DNA of 64,000 nucleotides, taken from Archegozetes longisetosus. Its lineage: Eukaryota > Arthropoda > Arachnida > Sarcoptiformes > Trhypochthoniidae. Position numbers and translations under genes: made by a program. Each line of letters begins with the position of its first letter. Within the stretch, counting starts at the first letter, position 1. The stretch is from NCBI GenBank assembly GCA_018873245.2, contig JAEMBT020000005.1, positions 8,790,001-8,854,000 of the forward strand, in the 5' to 3' direction. Positions 27,529-39,352 of the stretch are shown piece by piece. The notes under the pieces were generated by a model. That model searched no databases. It saw nothing but the letters and a program-made list of their open reading frames with translations, and was not told where the DNA came from.

Positions 27529-30516
27529 GCTTTGGATTTATTTTTTACATTTTTTTATAGATTTGAATTTTGAAAAACCAGAATTTAGTTAAATACATAA
27601 CTAATCTCTATGAATGAACTAGTAAATTTAAATGTTTATTTGAAAAGGATTAGTAATAGGAAGGAAGGAACATACTTTGATAGTTGTAGGATTTATGTTT
27701 ATGAAGTTTATATAATCTTTTTGTGGATTATACTCTCACACACTTTATTATGCATTAAAACAATCAAAGTTCGTAAGTTTTACCATTATGTTGCGCATAA
27801 CTTTAGACAAAGTAACTTTGCATACAAACCAGTGCACACACTTGAGAACATATAACATTTATATTAAGTATTATTTTCATGCATTAATAATCCACCTAAT
27901 AGTCATCAAATTAATTGATAAATGATTGCATAATTAGACTTATATTTTCATGAAGATAAAAACACAACTTTTTGTAAGTTACTGTTAATGATAAAATAAA
28001 TGATACTTTATTGCAAAATAGTCGGAAAAGCAGTTGTTGAAAAAATAAAGCTTTTCACTACTTTTACGCAGAGTAGTAATGCTTTTCTTAAGTACACTAG
28101 TATTATTTTAAGATAAATTCACTAAATCAAAAATTTCTTAATCAGATTTCAAAATATAAACATTAATTGGTTTGATAACTCATCAACAGAAGGCTAATGT
28201 TTTATTACAAGATTAAAGTTACTAAAATAACAGCTTGTTATAATCATTGTAAATGCTCCGTGTTTGAGAATTGACTTTTATATATTTCCCTTAGAAACTA
28301 ACGATTAAGTTTCATTAGTTACTAATGGACACAAAAACAACAGAAAGGTTATTTAAAATGTAGAAACCAACGGATATTAATGTGCTTATAATCATGTCAA
28401 AAGTTGAACTTGGGATTGCTTATTAATTAGAATAAAAATCAAATCAATTACTTCTAGAAATTGAATGATACGTTCAGCTGCTATTGAACGCGAAATTCAG
28501 ATTTATCTTTAGCTGACTTTTCTTATCGAATAAAGTGAATATTGGTTAGCATTACAAAAGCTGAGAAGCTAACGCGATAAACACATTTGCAAAGCAGGCG
28601 AGTGGCTTTCAAGTTACTCAGCATTATGCAACAATATAGCAGTATATCATCTTAGCTAAAATGCTCAACAAATTAAATTATAGTTTCATTTATAAGATTG
28701 TCTAAACTTATTATTTTCAACTTTCAGTCGATTCAGCTTAAGAGCGATCAAATTAAGATTTATTAAAGTGTTGAAAACAGAAATTAAATCATAGGAATGT
28801 ATTATTATTGCCGAATTGAGTTGTGACTGAGATTGTGCACAAACAGATACTTTTATCGAATAACGCAAGAGAGATATAGCAGTGCAATTGAAACCTAATA
28901 AAAATTATTAATGTATCTGCAAAAGCCACTAAATTGATCACATACTATACAAGTCAGCGTTAGCCAGGGCTTGGCTCTCCAGGGGGGCTGTCCTTTAGGA
29001 AGTTCTCTGGAAGAGGGTTATTAAAGCTAATCAATTAATTGAGACAAGTTTTGGGTTTTGGCAGATGTTCGGTGCTTTCCAAACTTGCCATAAGACTTGA
29101 CCCTACCTGAAGCCCCACCTGAAACCCCTCTTTGCCAACACTAGTATAAGTTATTAGATTTGACTCACTTTTCACATAATAAAAGTGAAAAAGAGGGAAG
29201 TAGTAAAACATTAAACAATCAGCAAATAAAATGATGAAAAAATCAATATTTGCTTCACACACTAGAATATTATGTCAAATTGAAGGAATGATTGCCATTA
29301 ATAAAACTTTTTTTGAGCCACTCTCGTGACTGAATTAAAGATTTTCTTTCATAGAGAATTTGGAAGAATGTTTCTATAATGTTAATTAAATTGTTTGGAT
29401 TGCAGTACATCATGAACTCTATCGTGAATTCGTGTTTATATGCTTTCACGTTATTAAAAAGTTTTGAATAATTCATGTTTAAGAAGTGAAAATATTCTCT
29501 GCTCATGAAGTAAAATGACATTGAATTGAATTTCATTATTATTTCAGTAGATTATAATGTTATGCATTAGCGAATGTTAATTTGATTGCGTTGATTGCGA
29601 CAAATTTTTTGAGATAGTTTATGGCATTGTTTCAACTGAAAAAAAAGTTGTGCGCATAGATTAAAATATAATGATTACCTCTTTTTTATAGATTGGTCTT
29701 TACAACCTGAAAGAGAGACACCGATAATTAAAGGTGTAAAACAAAAATATCATGTCAATGATGTGTTAAACATGAATTGCACGAGTAATGCACATGACGC
29801 TCAACTCAAATGGTTTGTTAATGACGATGAGGTAAGTTCGCAACTAATATATTACCAATTAGTTAAGACACTAATTGCTCTTCAATATTAAGATAACCAA
29901 TTCAAATAAGAGTAAATATTTATATGATTGTAAGGTACAGTTTGAGTCATTAAAACGGTGCATAGCTACCAGAAAAGCAGCTGAGACATGTCATTCTTCC
30001 TATTATGTGCATTAGTTTCAGCCAGATTTTTATTGCGATTCTCTTCTATCTGAAATAATTAAGAATTAGATCTGAAACGTGTGAATTATTATGGTGTGAT
30101 AGAAATGTTGGTAGAAGAACGCATGATTTCTGGTTGCTATGCATCATTTTGAATTGATCAAGTATTCTTTCTCTAAAGTGCAATACTATTAGTCAATTGA
30201 ATGGAAATGCTTTCATTTCATTAAACTGTTCTCAACTGTTCAATAGGCAAACTCGAGTCAATTAATCAGATATAATAGCGAAGAGACAGATAGCTTAGTG
30301 TTGGGACTTCGGTTCTCAATGGAACAGCACCACTTTCAGATGCAAGAACTGAAGCTAAGATGTGTAGCACTATTTCGTCGCACAATCGCTGATTTTCAGG
30401 AGCAACTCGTTATTAGAACCTTAAATCCGGAAGTAATTGAAGCACAATCAGCTAATGTAGGCATTCATAGCAATTTGGCTGAACACGGTATACAATATTA
30501 TATAAACCAATGCTAA
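9020..30516 (+). CDS. Beaten-path-like protein, alternative isoform B (second Ig2 cassette, 274 aa)
   Basis: Exons 29692-29831 and 30247-30516 form a second copy of the Ig2 exon pair. They begin in the same phase (1), join internally in phase 0, and carry the same landmarks: a YxVND segment, Cys in MNC, WFVNDDE before the intron, an AxxxQLIxY start to the next exon and Cys in LKLRC. Joined to exons 1-5 at 25786 the frame stays open to the TAA at 30516. This arrangement allows mutually exclusive Ig2 use from a shared Ig1. The alternative is a three-Ig protein if exon 7 of isoform A splices at 27397, which is also phase 1. A third possibility is that the pair belongs to a neighbouring gene whose Ig1 has been lost. 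Only transcripts can decide. The final residues are not strongly hydrophobic. Confidence 0.6.
9852..9915. repeat. (CT)n microsatellite
   Basis: About 32 uninterrupted CT units inside the first intron of the Beat-like gene. Confidence 0.97.
11951..12467. repeat. MITE-like element with ~85 bp inverted repeats
   Basis: The left arm (11951-12037), starting tgtatgcattgctat, is matched in reverse complement by the right arm (12385-12467). Both contain cagtacttaagtagttctat-like and aaatctatgaacagttattg blocks. Arms are ~90 percent identical and enclose ~350 bp of AT-rich DNA. The 62-codon minus-strand frame inside it overlaps an arm and is not considered a gene. Confidence 0.7.
12632..12864. repeat. 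MITE family A, copy 2
   Basis: Right end gttgctatcgtggattatta and the degenerate left inverted copy (taataatacctcatagcaac) match the ends of copy 1. Internal blocks (gaatattcaatatagta, ctcgatgcgcatcacagg) are shared with copies 1 and 3. Confidence 0.55.
14051..14189. repeat. pogo/Tigger-type MITE, 139 bp
   Basis: Ends cagtaaaacctgtctaactt and, inverted, cagtaaagcctgtttagctt. A TA follows the right end; the left flank is TG, possibly a mutated TA. CAGTAAAACCT-type ends with TA target sites are typical of pogo-like elements. Confidence 0.6.
19447..19515. repeat. (GA)n microsatellite
   Basis: Long GA run with a few GC interruptions at its left end, within the first intron of the Beat-like gene. 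Confidence 0.97.
19908..20051. repeat. pogo/Tigger-type MITE, 144 bp
   Basis: Terminal inverted repeats cagtaatacctcaatatag and (right end inverted) cagtaacacctctatatag, flanked on both sides by TA. A shorter relative lies at 55.7 kb. Confidence 0.75.
25559..25586. repeat. (GT)n microsatellite
   Basis: Fourteen GT units in an intron of the Beat-like gene. Confidence 0.95.
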
Positions 30517-30537
30517 ATTAATAATAATAATACTGTA

Positions 30538-31138
30538 CAGGGTGTTCCATAAGCACAATGTTTAGTAAAAATTATGTATTATTCAAAGCGCTTGCAGCAC
30601 TAAGAATGAATATTTGCAGCCATTCGAAAAGGACGAACACACAGCCTCCAACCTAAATCTTTCCTTCCCTACCCTTTGTCTGTGTTAGTCCTTCTTCTCT
30701 GATGCCCTCTCCCGTCATATGAATGTCCGGAATTCTTATGGTCGCTTCGAGAGATGAGTGGAAAATTCAAAAAGTTTGGATACGTGGCCAGTCTTAATCT
30801 TTAACCCTCTTTTTACTAAATGATTTAATACTTTTTAAATTTTGATAGGTCTATTAGTTCAATTTTCAAATTATTAAAATTTACTTTCAAAAATTGATTC
30901 TAGGATGTCCAGAATCCATAGATCCCCACATATCTCTCGTTCTTATTTTGTCCGATTTTCAGCAACCCTTACACTCACCAGCCTAATGGTGTCCTTTTTG
31001 AGTGACGCCTCAAAAATCTGTACTTGAAACTCCTATTGAAAATCCTAATGTATTTGTCTCTGTTTTGATTGGGAGTAATGCACGTGCTATCAATAATGCA
31101 AAGCTATTTACCTAATATATAAACTTTAGCACACCCTG
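30538..31138. repeat. Tc1/mariner-type MITE, 601 bp
   Basis: Starts CAGGGTGTTCC and ends with the inverted ACACCCTG, flanked by TA on both sides. CAGGGTGT ends with TA duplications are common in mariner-derived non-autonomous elements of arthropods. It begins 21 bp after the stop codon of the second Ig2 cassette, so it probably contributes to that transcript's 3' UTR. The interior is less AT-rich than the surroundings, with no open frame. Confidence 0.65.
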
Positions 31139-31743
31139 TACATAGTACCGACGATGAAAGGAGAACTGATTAGCTTATTTTGTTTTTATTCTAGCGAAAT
31201 ATTGTGGCCTTACCTACTTATTGGCGACGTTAGTCATTTTCTCTATGCAAAGCATCTATTTAGAGGGCTAGTAGTCATTTGTGATATATATAATTGTAAA
31301 TTAATTAAAATGCATTGATTTTTTAACAAAAACACCAAGTCGTCTGTAAATATGCATAAAAATACTTTTGTTTTTGTCTAATTAAAACATCTCCCAATTT
31401 TGTTCATAAACTGAACTTTCTCATATATCGATTCATAGATAGTTTGTGATCATAAATTTGACGAGCTTTTTATATGCTGTCAGACTTTTATTTTATTCAT
31501 AACGTCCGCGTCACGAGTTTTATTCGATTGTATGCTCATTTGGCTCATAATATTTGGACGGATTTTGCTTCAATATTATGATAATAGAGTATTTGTGGTC
31601 CTCCCGAGCAGCTAATAAGAGAGAAACTATTGATTCCATATCAACATATAGGGGACATTGCCATTCAAACTAATAGGGAGTCTTCCATATAATTCAGGTA
31701 TATCTGGACTATCGCACTGTATCTACAGTACGTTTTTTACATG

Positions 31744-31793
<50 letters not shown>

Positions 31794-32785
31794 CCTCTCT
31801 CTCTCTTTATCCTCTCCTGCTTTCAACATAACTGAAGTATTGACTCAAATTGTGATACGCCTAACGAGGAATAGGTTATAATGAATGAGAGACTCCCTAA
31901 TGAAACACAAGTGATTGCCAATAACCATAGAATGGATGGAAATATTTCTGATTACTGTACCTAATTTGAAGATGAGCAATACATTTGACAATTATTTGAT
32001 ATTTCTGATAGAGTCCAGAATCAATGTTCATTTTATGATGTTTGTGTAGAAAAACTTGAAATGGCTTCAAATGAAGTAAACGATCTAATAACTTAATTAA
32101 GATCTTCAAACTCACCTGTTACGGACTCATCTGTTCGTTGGTTAATGGAAATAACTAGTATTTAATTTGAGGTATAAACAGAGCGTTCTGATGGAGCGCT
32201 GAATCAAAAGTTTGAATGAAATGCTCGAATGAAATGTTATAAGTTATATGAATCACAAGTGACTGAAAATCAATAGCTGTCAAACTTTTCGCAACAGTTC
32301 ACATTTTGATCATTTTTTGATCAAATTTTTCAAGACTAATAACTTTATGTAAATATATCAGCTAAACATTCAAAAAATCTTTGATCAAACAGGTTTCTGC
32401 CTTTCTAAACATGATTCTGAAACTCAGAGATTTAAAAGATGGTGTTATAATGAAGTTCAACTGATTTAAAAGCTCTTCTATTTCGAGTCGAGGACTCGGA
32501 TGTTAGGCATTAAATAAAAATACTTTTATTTGATATAGTGCAAGTTCAATTTTACTATAGATGGAATAGTTGCGCAAGGTTTTATTGTTAATTATTTATT
32601 AATCGTTTACAGTAATAAAATATAAACTATTCAACAGAAAATATACCTTATGAAAAATTGATTTCATTACCAATAAGAGGCACGAAATATACAAATACTG
32701 AGTAATTTAATAAAAATCAGTCTTCAGTGTGAAAATTAAATATATGTATGTCTGACTCAATTTATTTAAACTGAGTCCACATTAA
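31139..32785. other. Intergenic between Beat-like gene and syntaxin-8
   Basis: No gene recognised. It contains a CT microsatellite (31746-31806). The two genes converge on this interval. Confidence 0.5.
31746..31806. repeat. (CT)n microsatellite
   Basis: CT run with two CCCT interruptions near its right end. Confidence 0.95.
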
Positions 32786-34211
32786 TCAAGGCTTTGGAAC
32801 AAATGAAACAACTAATATAGCAATAAATAATAATATGATTACGAACCAGTAACCTGTTAAATTAAACAACAAATTAATCATTCAACTCAATTTACAAGGG
32901 AATAAAGTTCAAAAACAAAAAGATTCCTAGTTAGTAGCTTAAATTGAAAAAAACAATTTAAATAAGCTGTCGTAGTTTGGAGACTTACAACAAGTTTCAG
33001 ACTTTCTGCTAACAACTCTAATATTTCTGGTATTTCTGACTAATCGGTCATTTGTTTGGTCCATAGCATCTCCGATGTCATCAATTATTTCTGATAAAGA
33101 GATTAATGCAGTCTTAACAGCAAATTGCATTTTACTTTTTTGTGATACTACTAAGGGCTCACAAATTTACTTACCATTTTGTAAATCTAATTCAGAGCTA
33201 ATTCCCTGAGCCATAAACTTTTGGCGAGTAATTATTTCGGATAATGATTCGAGACCCTCATCTTGTTCTGCAAATGAAGCAACACAAAAATAACGAAACT
33301 TATTAATCATATATTCAAATACTGATCAAGAAATTGATGGGTAAATTATTGAGAGAAATAGCTTTATGCGAACATGCCTCGAGAAAGTCTATTTCATATT
33401 AACCTTTAATAAGTAGTTGTTTTTGTTGTCTCATTTCCTCTGAGCTAAGATTTCGGTTGGCATTGGTTTCTCTGTCGAAGTCATTCCAACCAATATTAGT
33501 ATCACTACTACTCGATGAGTTGGTTCCATACAAGCTATGACTTTGATTTCCCAATAGAGCACTTCTGCAATTAAATATGCAATATATGCACATCAAACCC
33601 ATTCACATACTACTCAAGCATATATAGATCTTATATCAAGACTAAGCTGTTCTACTACAACTAAAGCTCTCATACCTTCGGTCAGTTTCAGGGTTTTCGA
33701 CAGAAATCTCCATTTGTTTGAGGCGATAGTTCAAATTATCAACTAATCGTTGCCTTCGTTCTGTTTCTCGTTGAGTTCTGTCATTAAGTAGATATTTAAA
33801 CAAGAGTTAAGCTCCACTCAAATAATTATTGATAAATTAGATTACAATCTATTGGATTGCGAGGATTGGACGAGTTGTTGTTGTAATCGATTGAGTTTTT
33901 CGCGAAAATTTCTCATTAGCTGTTGCACTTGAACATCACTCTGTTATTAATTGAATAGGACAATTATTAGTCTCAACTCCAATATCAATTAGTTGTAATT
34001 TCTTACTCTCGAGAAAGCAATGGAATTCCTCGGAAACTGATTTCTTTGATTTATCTTATGCATTAATTCGTTTGCATTTTCATCAATTGTATCGTGTTCG
34101 GTGAGCCTTTGGACAAAATTCAAATCAATTTATTTACTTAGCAATAATCAACTAAATTGTGAATATTGTAAACAAATTTACAAACCATTCATCCGAAGAA
34201 ATCGTTGCCAT
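32786..34211 (-). CDS. STX8: Syntaxin-8 (Qc-SNARE), complete, 8 exons, 248 aa
   Basis: Exons in order on the minus strand: 34211-34186, 34106-34007, 33940-33846, 33777-33676, 33564-33404, 33267-33175, 33090-32989 and 32853-32786. Every intron is GT-AG and the joined frame is open for 248 codons. The protein starts with DEWL and IN-RNQFPR motifs typical of the syntaxin-8 N-terminus. It then has a helical region rich in Gln and Arg, a Ser-rich linker, and a SNARE motif from about residue 165 to 225 with the zero-layer Gln in LDLQNEIIDDI (about Q191). A C-terminal anchor (VIILLFIAILVVSF) follows a Cys pair. Syntaxin-8 works with syntaxin-7, Vti1b and VAMP8 in late-endosome fusion. Introns are very short (66-136 bp), in contrast to the neighbouring Beat-like gene. 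The model looks fully functional; the donor after exon 5 (GTTAAT) is non-consensus. Confidence 0.93.
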
Positions 34212-34949
34212 AGTTATTGAATTGATTTGGATTAAATTTAATTAGCGTCAAAATTTGTAAAAGTGCGATAAGAAATAAAACAACTCCCAACTCGTAATAT
34301 TTATGTTTTTTTATTGTATTTATCATATGTTTGATGTGTTATACCAGTAGTGGCGCTATCGATACGACAGATCTTACACTAACTTATTCGAAAAAAAGTT
34401 GGTAATAAGTCATTACTATCTGAAGTGCAAAAGCAGTCCAATGGTTAAATGAGATCGTTAAATATTTCAATTATTTTGGATGATTTACACAATTAATTAG
34501 ATTAGTTAGTAAATGAATTATTACATTTAGTTAATAGACAAATGATGATATAAGTAATAAGCAAATGAATTGATCAACGAAAGAATGAGCGAATGAGAGG
34601 ATCCCGAATAGTAAGGAAAAAGTTATTCTCTGTGCTAGTGTATCGATTATTTTGATTTTTGGCGATTCTTCAAATCATACGAATGAAAATAAAGTGTGGG
34701 ATAAACCAATGATTTCATGGTGTTTACTGTGGTTTGCGGACAGCAACACATTTGATGCACAAAATGTTATACAAACTGAGGCAATTGGCGTTCTCTGAGA
34801 GATGAGAAACAGAATCGGACGCGAGAAGCAAATTGCAGGTCATTTAATATTTTGGCGATCTATCTGTCGATTCATTTATTTGTCTTTCAATCAAAAGCAT
34901 TTATTGAAAGTTTGTTTTTTGAAACTTGATTACTATAGTGGTTTGTGCA
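34212..34949. other. Region upstream of syntaxin-8
   Basis: About 740 bp between the syntaxin-8 start and the transposon target duplication. It should contain the syntaxin-8 promoter; no clear TATA box or other motif was identified. Confidence 0.4.
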
Positions 34950-34957
34950 CATTCTTC
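34950..34957. repeat. Target-site duplication, left (CATTCTTC)
   Basis: The octamer CATTCTTC directly abuts the left inverted repeat and recurs exactly at 40677-40684 after the right one. An 8-9 bp duplication is the Merlin superfamily signature. Confidence 0.85.
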
Positions 34958-34962
34958 GGTTG

Positions 34963-35366
34963 AACTAGACTTTACGTGGCCAGAGATTTTCGACATAAGC
35001 TTTGTATATAAATAAACTACAAGTCAAGCTGATTTCAAATATATAAATTTTATTCACCGCAAATGACCAGAACATCGGTAAAAAAATCCCCGAAAAGCCG
35101 ACTAAACTTTAAACCGCTAGAGATTTTCCACGTCAACTTTGTATATATAAATAAACTACAACTCGAGGTGAATTCAAATATATAAATTTCACTCACCGCA
35201 AATGGCCTAAACACCGGTAAAAAAATTCCCGAAAAATCGACTAGACTTTACGTGGCCAGAGAATTCAGAGATGAATTTTATATATAAATAATCTACAAGT
35301 CAAGCTGAGTTCAAGTATATAAATTTTATTCATCGCAAATGACTAGAAAACCGGTAAAAATACCTG
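34963..35366. repeat. Triplicated terminal repeat, ~138 bp unit
   Basis: Three head-to-tail copies of the terminal repeat unit sit at the left end: units begin near 34963, 35100 and 35239, a period of 137-139 bp. Each runs from actagacttt through the caccgcaaatga block to ccggtaaaaa. The right end has only one copy. Such subterminal arrays often serve as extra transposase-binding sites. Confidence 0.85.
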
Positions 35367-37248
35367 GATAATAAGCTATACGTTATTAGAAATTTACTTG
35401 GAATAAATTTATGGAATCATATGTTGGTCCGACAATTTAACGATGTGATATTTCAATTCATTTCAAAATTTAAGCACAATTGATAGTTTTTACTTATTAA
35501 GCGATGGTATGCAATTACCAGTAATTTCTTGATCATTATCTAATAATGAAAAAACTTTTCCAATACTATTAAAGGGTAGAGACACAAAGTATGACATATT
35601 AAATAAAATTTTTTACCTAAAGTTTGTTTACTGAATAAAAAAAAGTTTCAATGAAATAAAACATTAAATTTTTATAAATAACAATAAAAATAATTATAAA
35701 TTATACAAAACAATTAAAATTAAATATATATTGAATGGGTTTATTAATATTTTAAAGTAATAAGTTATCTATTCTTTCGCAAGGCGTCGTTCGTATCAAT
35801 ACATTTGGGCCTTTTAAAAATGTAATACTGATCAAGAGACGACTGGTTGTTGCATACCATCACTTAAATATATAAACTGTAATTTTGTATTTGTTGAAAA
35901 AATTATATGCTTTTAAGTGCTGCATATGTGTTAATGCTTAACACCTGCGCCGCGCCTCTGACTGAGTTAACAAGTCATTAAAACGTTCATAGACTGGGAG
36001 TCTTAAAACTTCCAAGACAAGACAAGTCAATAAAATGTCCTATTGAGTTTACAAGTAGTAAAAACGTTAGTAGAGTGCGGCTCTTAAAAATTGCAACTTA
36101 AAAACATTTAAAAAAGAGGCAAGGTGCAGACTGTTTTTGCTAATCAGCATAACAAACATGTTGATTTTACTCAGCTAAGGTCTTATTACACTGCTCGACT
36201 TTACTGAGTTCAATTATTCAACTTTCAAATTACACTAATTAGTAATGCTGAATTCGACTTTCACTTAAACAACCAATCATTTACACAAGTTAATATATAT
36301 TTGGTTATATTAAGTCTGTATAAATAGTAGTTATGTTACAAGCAAACATACTTGATGATGGTATAAACGATATTTTTAATTAAAAAGATTTGAATTAAGG
36401 AAATAGTATTTTACAATAATTATATCTAGTGAGAATATGATTATCATAATAATGTAGTATAAATAATAAAATCAAAATATATTTATTCAATAATCAAAAT
36501 ATGTGTTATGTTTTGCACATTTTTGGTAAAATTTTTTTTTCGGAAAACTTAATAATCTAGAGGTTTAAATCTTCGCTTAAAATGAACTTATAATAAATGT
36601 GCACTAAATTTATGGCGTGGAACCATAAAATTTTAACTAAAAAAGAATGAAATAAATAAAATTGCAATGATTTTATATTATTTATACCACTTCAAAGAAT
36701 TAAAAATTAAAAAATTCGGTGATTATAAGATTCGAACTCAGTATGCTATACAGTAGAGTATAATCGAATATCTTGACCAATAGACCATCGGTCAAGAACT
36801 AAGGTAAAGTTGTTCGACGAGTTTGCATACAATGATATACATAAGTTGTATATAGTGGATCGACTTCAGAACTTAATGTAAATTTAAATAAAACTTTCAA
36901 AATTTTAATCAAGCTCTCATTTTAAAATTATTTTCTTACAAATAATTATATAAAACATATTTGAAAAAATTCGAAAACTCAAGTTGATCGAAGTCAAATT
37001 TCCTTCACACAAAAATAAAATTTTCCTTATGAGAACTGCTATATAGATATACTGATCTAGGTTGGGATATGCATTAAAATTTGTGTGATGTTATCAAAGT
37101 CATCAAATTCATAGTTGAACGCAACGGGCTACTAGGGCGCAACTAAGAATATCGACACAACTTTGTATGTCTCATTTTTCTTCCTCACTCGATGAAAATA
37201 TTAATTTACTTTACTTTTCTTATATATTCCCTAGGTTTTTCGTTCAAA
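35367..37248. other. Non-coding left portion of the Merlin-type element
   Basis: No credible open frame. It contains a duplicated ~60 bp motif (around 35960-36015 and 36040-36100, both with a gagttaacaag / gagtttacaag core) and a tRNA-like segment. It probably holds the element's promoter. Confidence 0.4.
36718..36800 (-). other. tRNA-like sequence (pol III A and B boxes)
   Basis: On the minus strand an A-box-like TGGTCTATTGG is followed after ~39 nt by a B-box-like GAGTTCGAATC, which is tRNA spacing. The TGGTCTAxTGG start resembles tRNA-Glu. The acceptor and T stems do not pair properly, so it is not a functional tRNA; it is more likely a tRNA-derived relic or SINE head inside the transposon. 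Confidence 0.4.
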
Positions 37249-39115
37249 ATGGCGGACTCAACTGAAACAGGTAATTGTGTATGGGATGAAAATTGGGGCA
37301 TATCTGGGGATAAAAAAAGAGAGAAATAAAAGAGGCGTAGACGCTTAAAAAGAGATAGAATCAAAACTGATGCAGATATAAAAAAAATATTTTTATTATT
37401 CAAAATTTAGTTGATATTTTTCTCTTTCAGGACTTTTGAGGCATTCTTCTGTTTCGCGCAACAAGTTAGCTCAAGAGCAGGCCAATAAAGAAGCAGCAAA
37501 AAAGAGGCGCAAGATAGCACGATTGATGGAGGCAATCATGTCTGAAAAGGACCTTAAAAACAGATCTATTCTCAGGGAGAAAATCGAGCGCGAAAAAAAC
37601 CGACTCCATTATTATCAATTACAGTTATTTGCAGTTCACCATCGACCATCAACTTACACTCCACCTCAGCGTATAAAGTTTGGAAAGTCTAATATACGCT
37701 TCACATTCTTTAGGAAAAGATATCACTCGCGAAGCAATACAAAAAACAAATACTCTCCGATCCTCTATCCATAGCTTTAACTAAGCAAAAACCAATAGAT
37801 AAAACTTTTAATAAATTATTTGATCTTTGTCAAAAATATCTTTATCTTAATTAAAAATAAGTTCAAAATAAATTTTTTTATTTCATAGATTACAAAATTT
37901 ATCGTTATTTGTATGAATACATTACCAACGGTACTGGTGAAATGACCGATCCAAGACAACTCGGTATTGACGATACCGTTAACAAGTTAACATTTGTTAA
38001 CTTCAACGAGAGGCTATCTGATGATGTTCTTATCCAATTCATGATACGTACTGGCCTTCTTAAGACTAAATTTGAGCATCACGATAAACCCATGCGAGTG
38101 GAAATGAAAAGAGATAGTCTTACTAAATGTCTAATGCGTTGTGCAGGCAAAGCTTCAAAATCTAAAGAGCGGTACTTTTCATTATCTTATAGCAAATCTT
38201 AACAATATAAATATAAGTTCTTGTTTTGTACATTTGCAGAAAAACCATTAACCCTACACTAAACACTTGGTTTGCGCATTCACACTTAGATTTCAAGCAG
38301 TGCCTATTTCTGACGTTCGCTTTTGTAGTTAATGAGCCTGTAGGAAGAGCGGCTTTACAACTCGATATTAGTTTAGGTATCGCTATTGAGTGGTACCGCT
38401 TCTGTAGAGAAGTGTGTGATATAATTATGTCCAACATACAAGCAGGCCGTAAAATAGGAGGGATTGGAAGAATCGTTGAAATTGATGAAAGTCATCTTTG
38501 TCAGCGAAAATATCATAAGGGGCGTTTATTGAAAACTGAAGCTATTTTGATTTTTGGGGGAATTTGTAGAGAAAATGCTGAATGTTTCATCGAACGCGTG
38601 CGCAAAAGGGACGAAAGCACGCTAATACCTATACTTCAAAGATATGTTGACAAAGATAGTGTCATTATGAGTGACTCGTGGTCAGTTTATAATAACTTAT
38701 CTAAAAAATTTGGCTATCTGGAAAACCATATAGTAATTCATAAATATCATATGGTCGCTCCGAATGATAATACAATTCACACACAAAAAATTGAAAGGAT
38801 GTGGCGAAGTGTTCGACATATAGTCAAGAGTTTCAAACCTCCAGCAATTGATTTGTAAATAGAAAAACCTTGAAATTAAAACCTATATTTACGATTCTAT
38901 AATTTTTTAGATATCTAGGAGAATTCATTTACAAAGCAAAGGTTCTTCAAAAAGCTAGATTTGGGCAAAGCATTCATTGTTTTCTTAAAGCATATATCGT
39001 TAGTCTATCCCGGATCCGATTCAGGTATATTTTAAGCAGAAACACTTTAACTCAATTAAACAAGTTTTTTTTAACTTGCAGAGGGCTTAGATTATGCCGA
39101 ATTTTTTATAGATGA
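37249..39115 (+). CDS. Merlin/ISXO2-type DDE transposase, 6 exons, 435 aa
   Basis: Exons 37249-37270, 37431-37670, 37889-38171, 38240-38854, 38911-39024 and 39082-39115, all GT-AG, with a continuous frame of 436 codons including stop. The N-terminal ~90 residues are basic and helical (KKRRKIARL, then REKIEREKNR). The core matches the ISXO2-like fold of IS1595/Merlin: EWYRFCREVC, then VEIDESHL (first Asp, about residue 264), KYHKGR, FGGI, IMSDSWSVYNN (second Asp, about 327) and HTQKIERMWR (Glu, about 367). After the next intron comes YLGEFIYKA, as in the C-terminus of Merlin transposases. All catalytic residues are present. The role is cut-and-paste transposition with an 8-9 bp duplication. 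The first exon and the last, very short, exon are the least certain parts. Confidence 0.85.
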
Positions 39116-39136
39116 CGAACTTATGAAGGACATTAT

Positions 39137-39352
39137 TTGAAAGATTATTCATCAATAAGAAATCAAATATTTGAATTTGTTTCTGATATTATTCCTTTAA
39201 ATGAATCTATGGTTTCAGCTGTGTTGCCAAATTTTGGTTTTATTCCAATAACAAATACAAGCTATGCAAATTCTTCAAGTGAATCTGAATATGGCTCTTG
39301 TGAGTCGGATTTTGAAAAGTCAACTTCAACTGATCCTTCGCTGAACGAATAA
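39137..39352 (+). CDS. Acidic Ser-rich ORF fragment in the Merlin-type element
   Basis: A 71-codon open frame without its own clear ATG, in the same frame as and just downstream of the transposase stop. It encodes a hydrophobic-acidic stretch followed by SSSESEYGSCESDFE. It may be an N-terminal part of the OTU protein, since a +1 frame change near 39345 would lead into the next ORF, or a former C-terminal extension of the transposase. No homology recognised. Confidence 0.35.
   Translation: MKDYSSIRNQIFEFVSDIIPLNESMVSAVLPNFGFIPITNTSYANSSSESEYGSCESDFEKSTSTDPSLNE

Noticed and set aside
38162..38437. 91-codon minus-strand frame
   Set aside because: Antisense shadow of the Merlin-type transposase.
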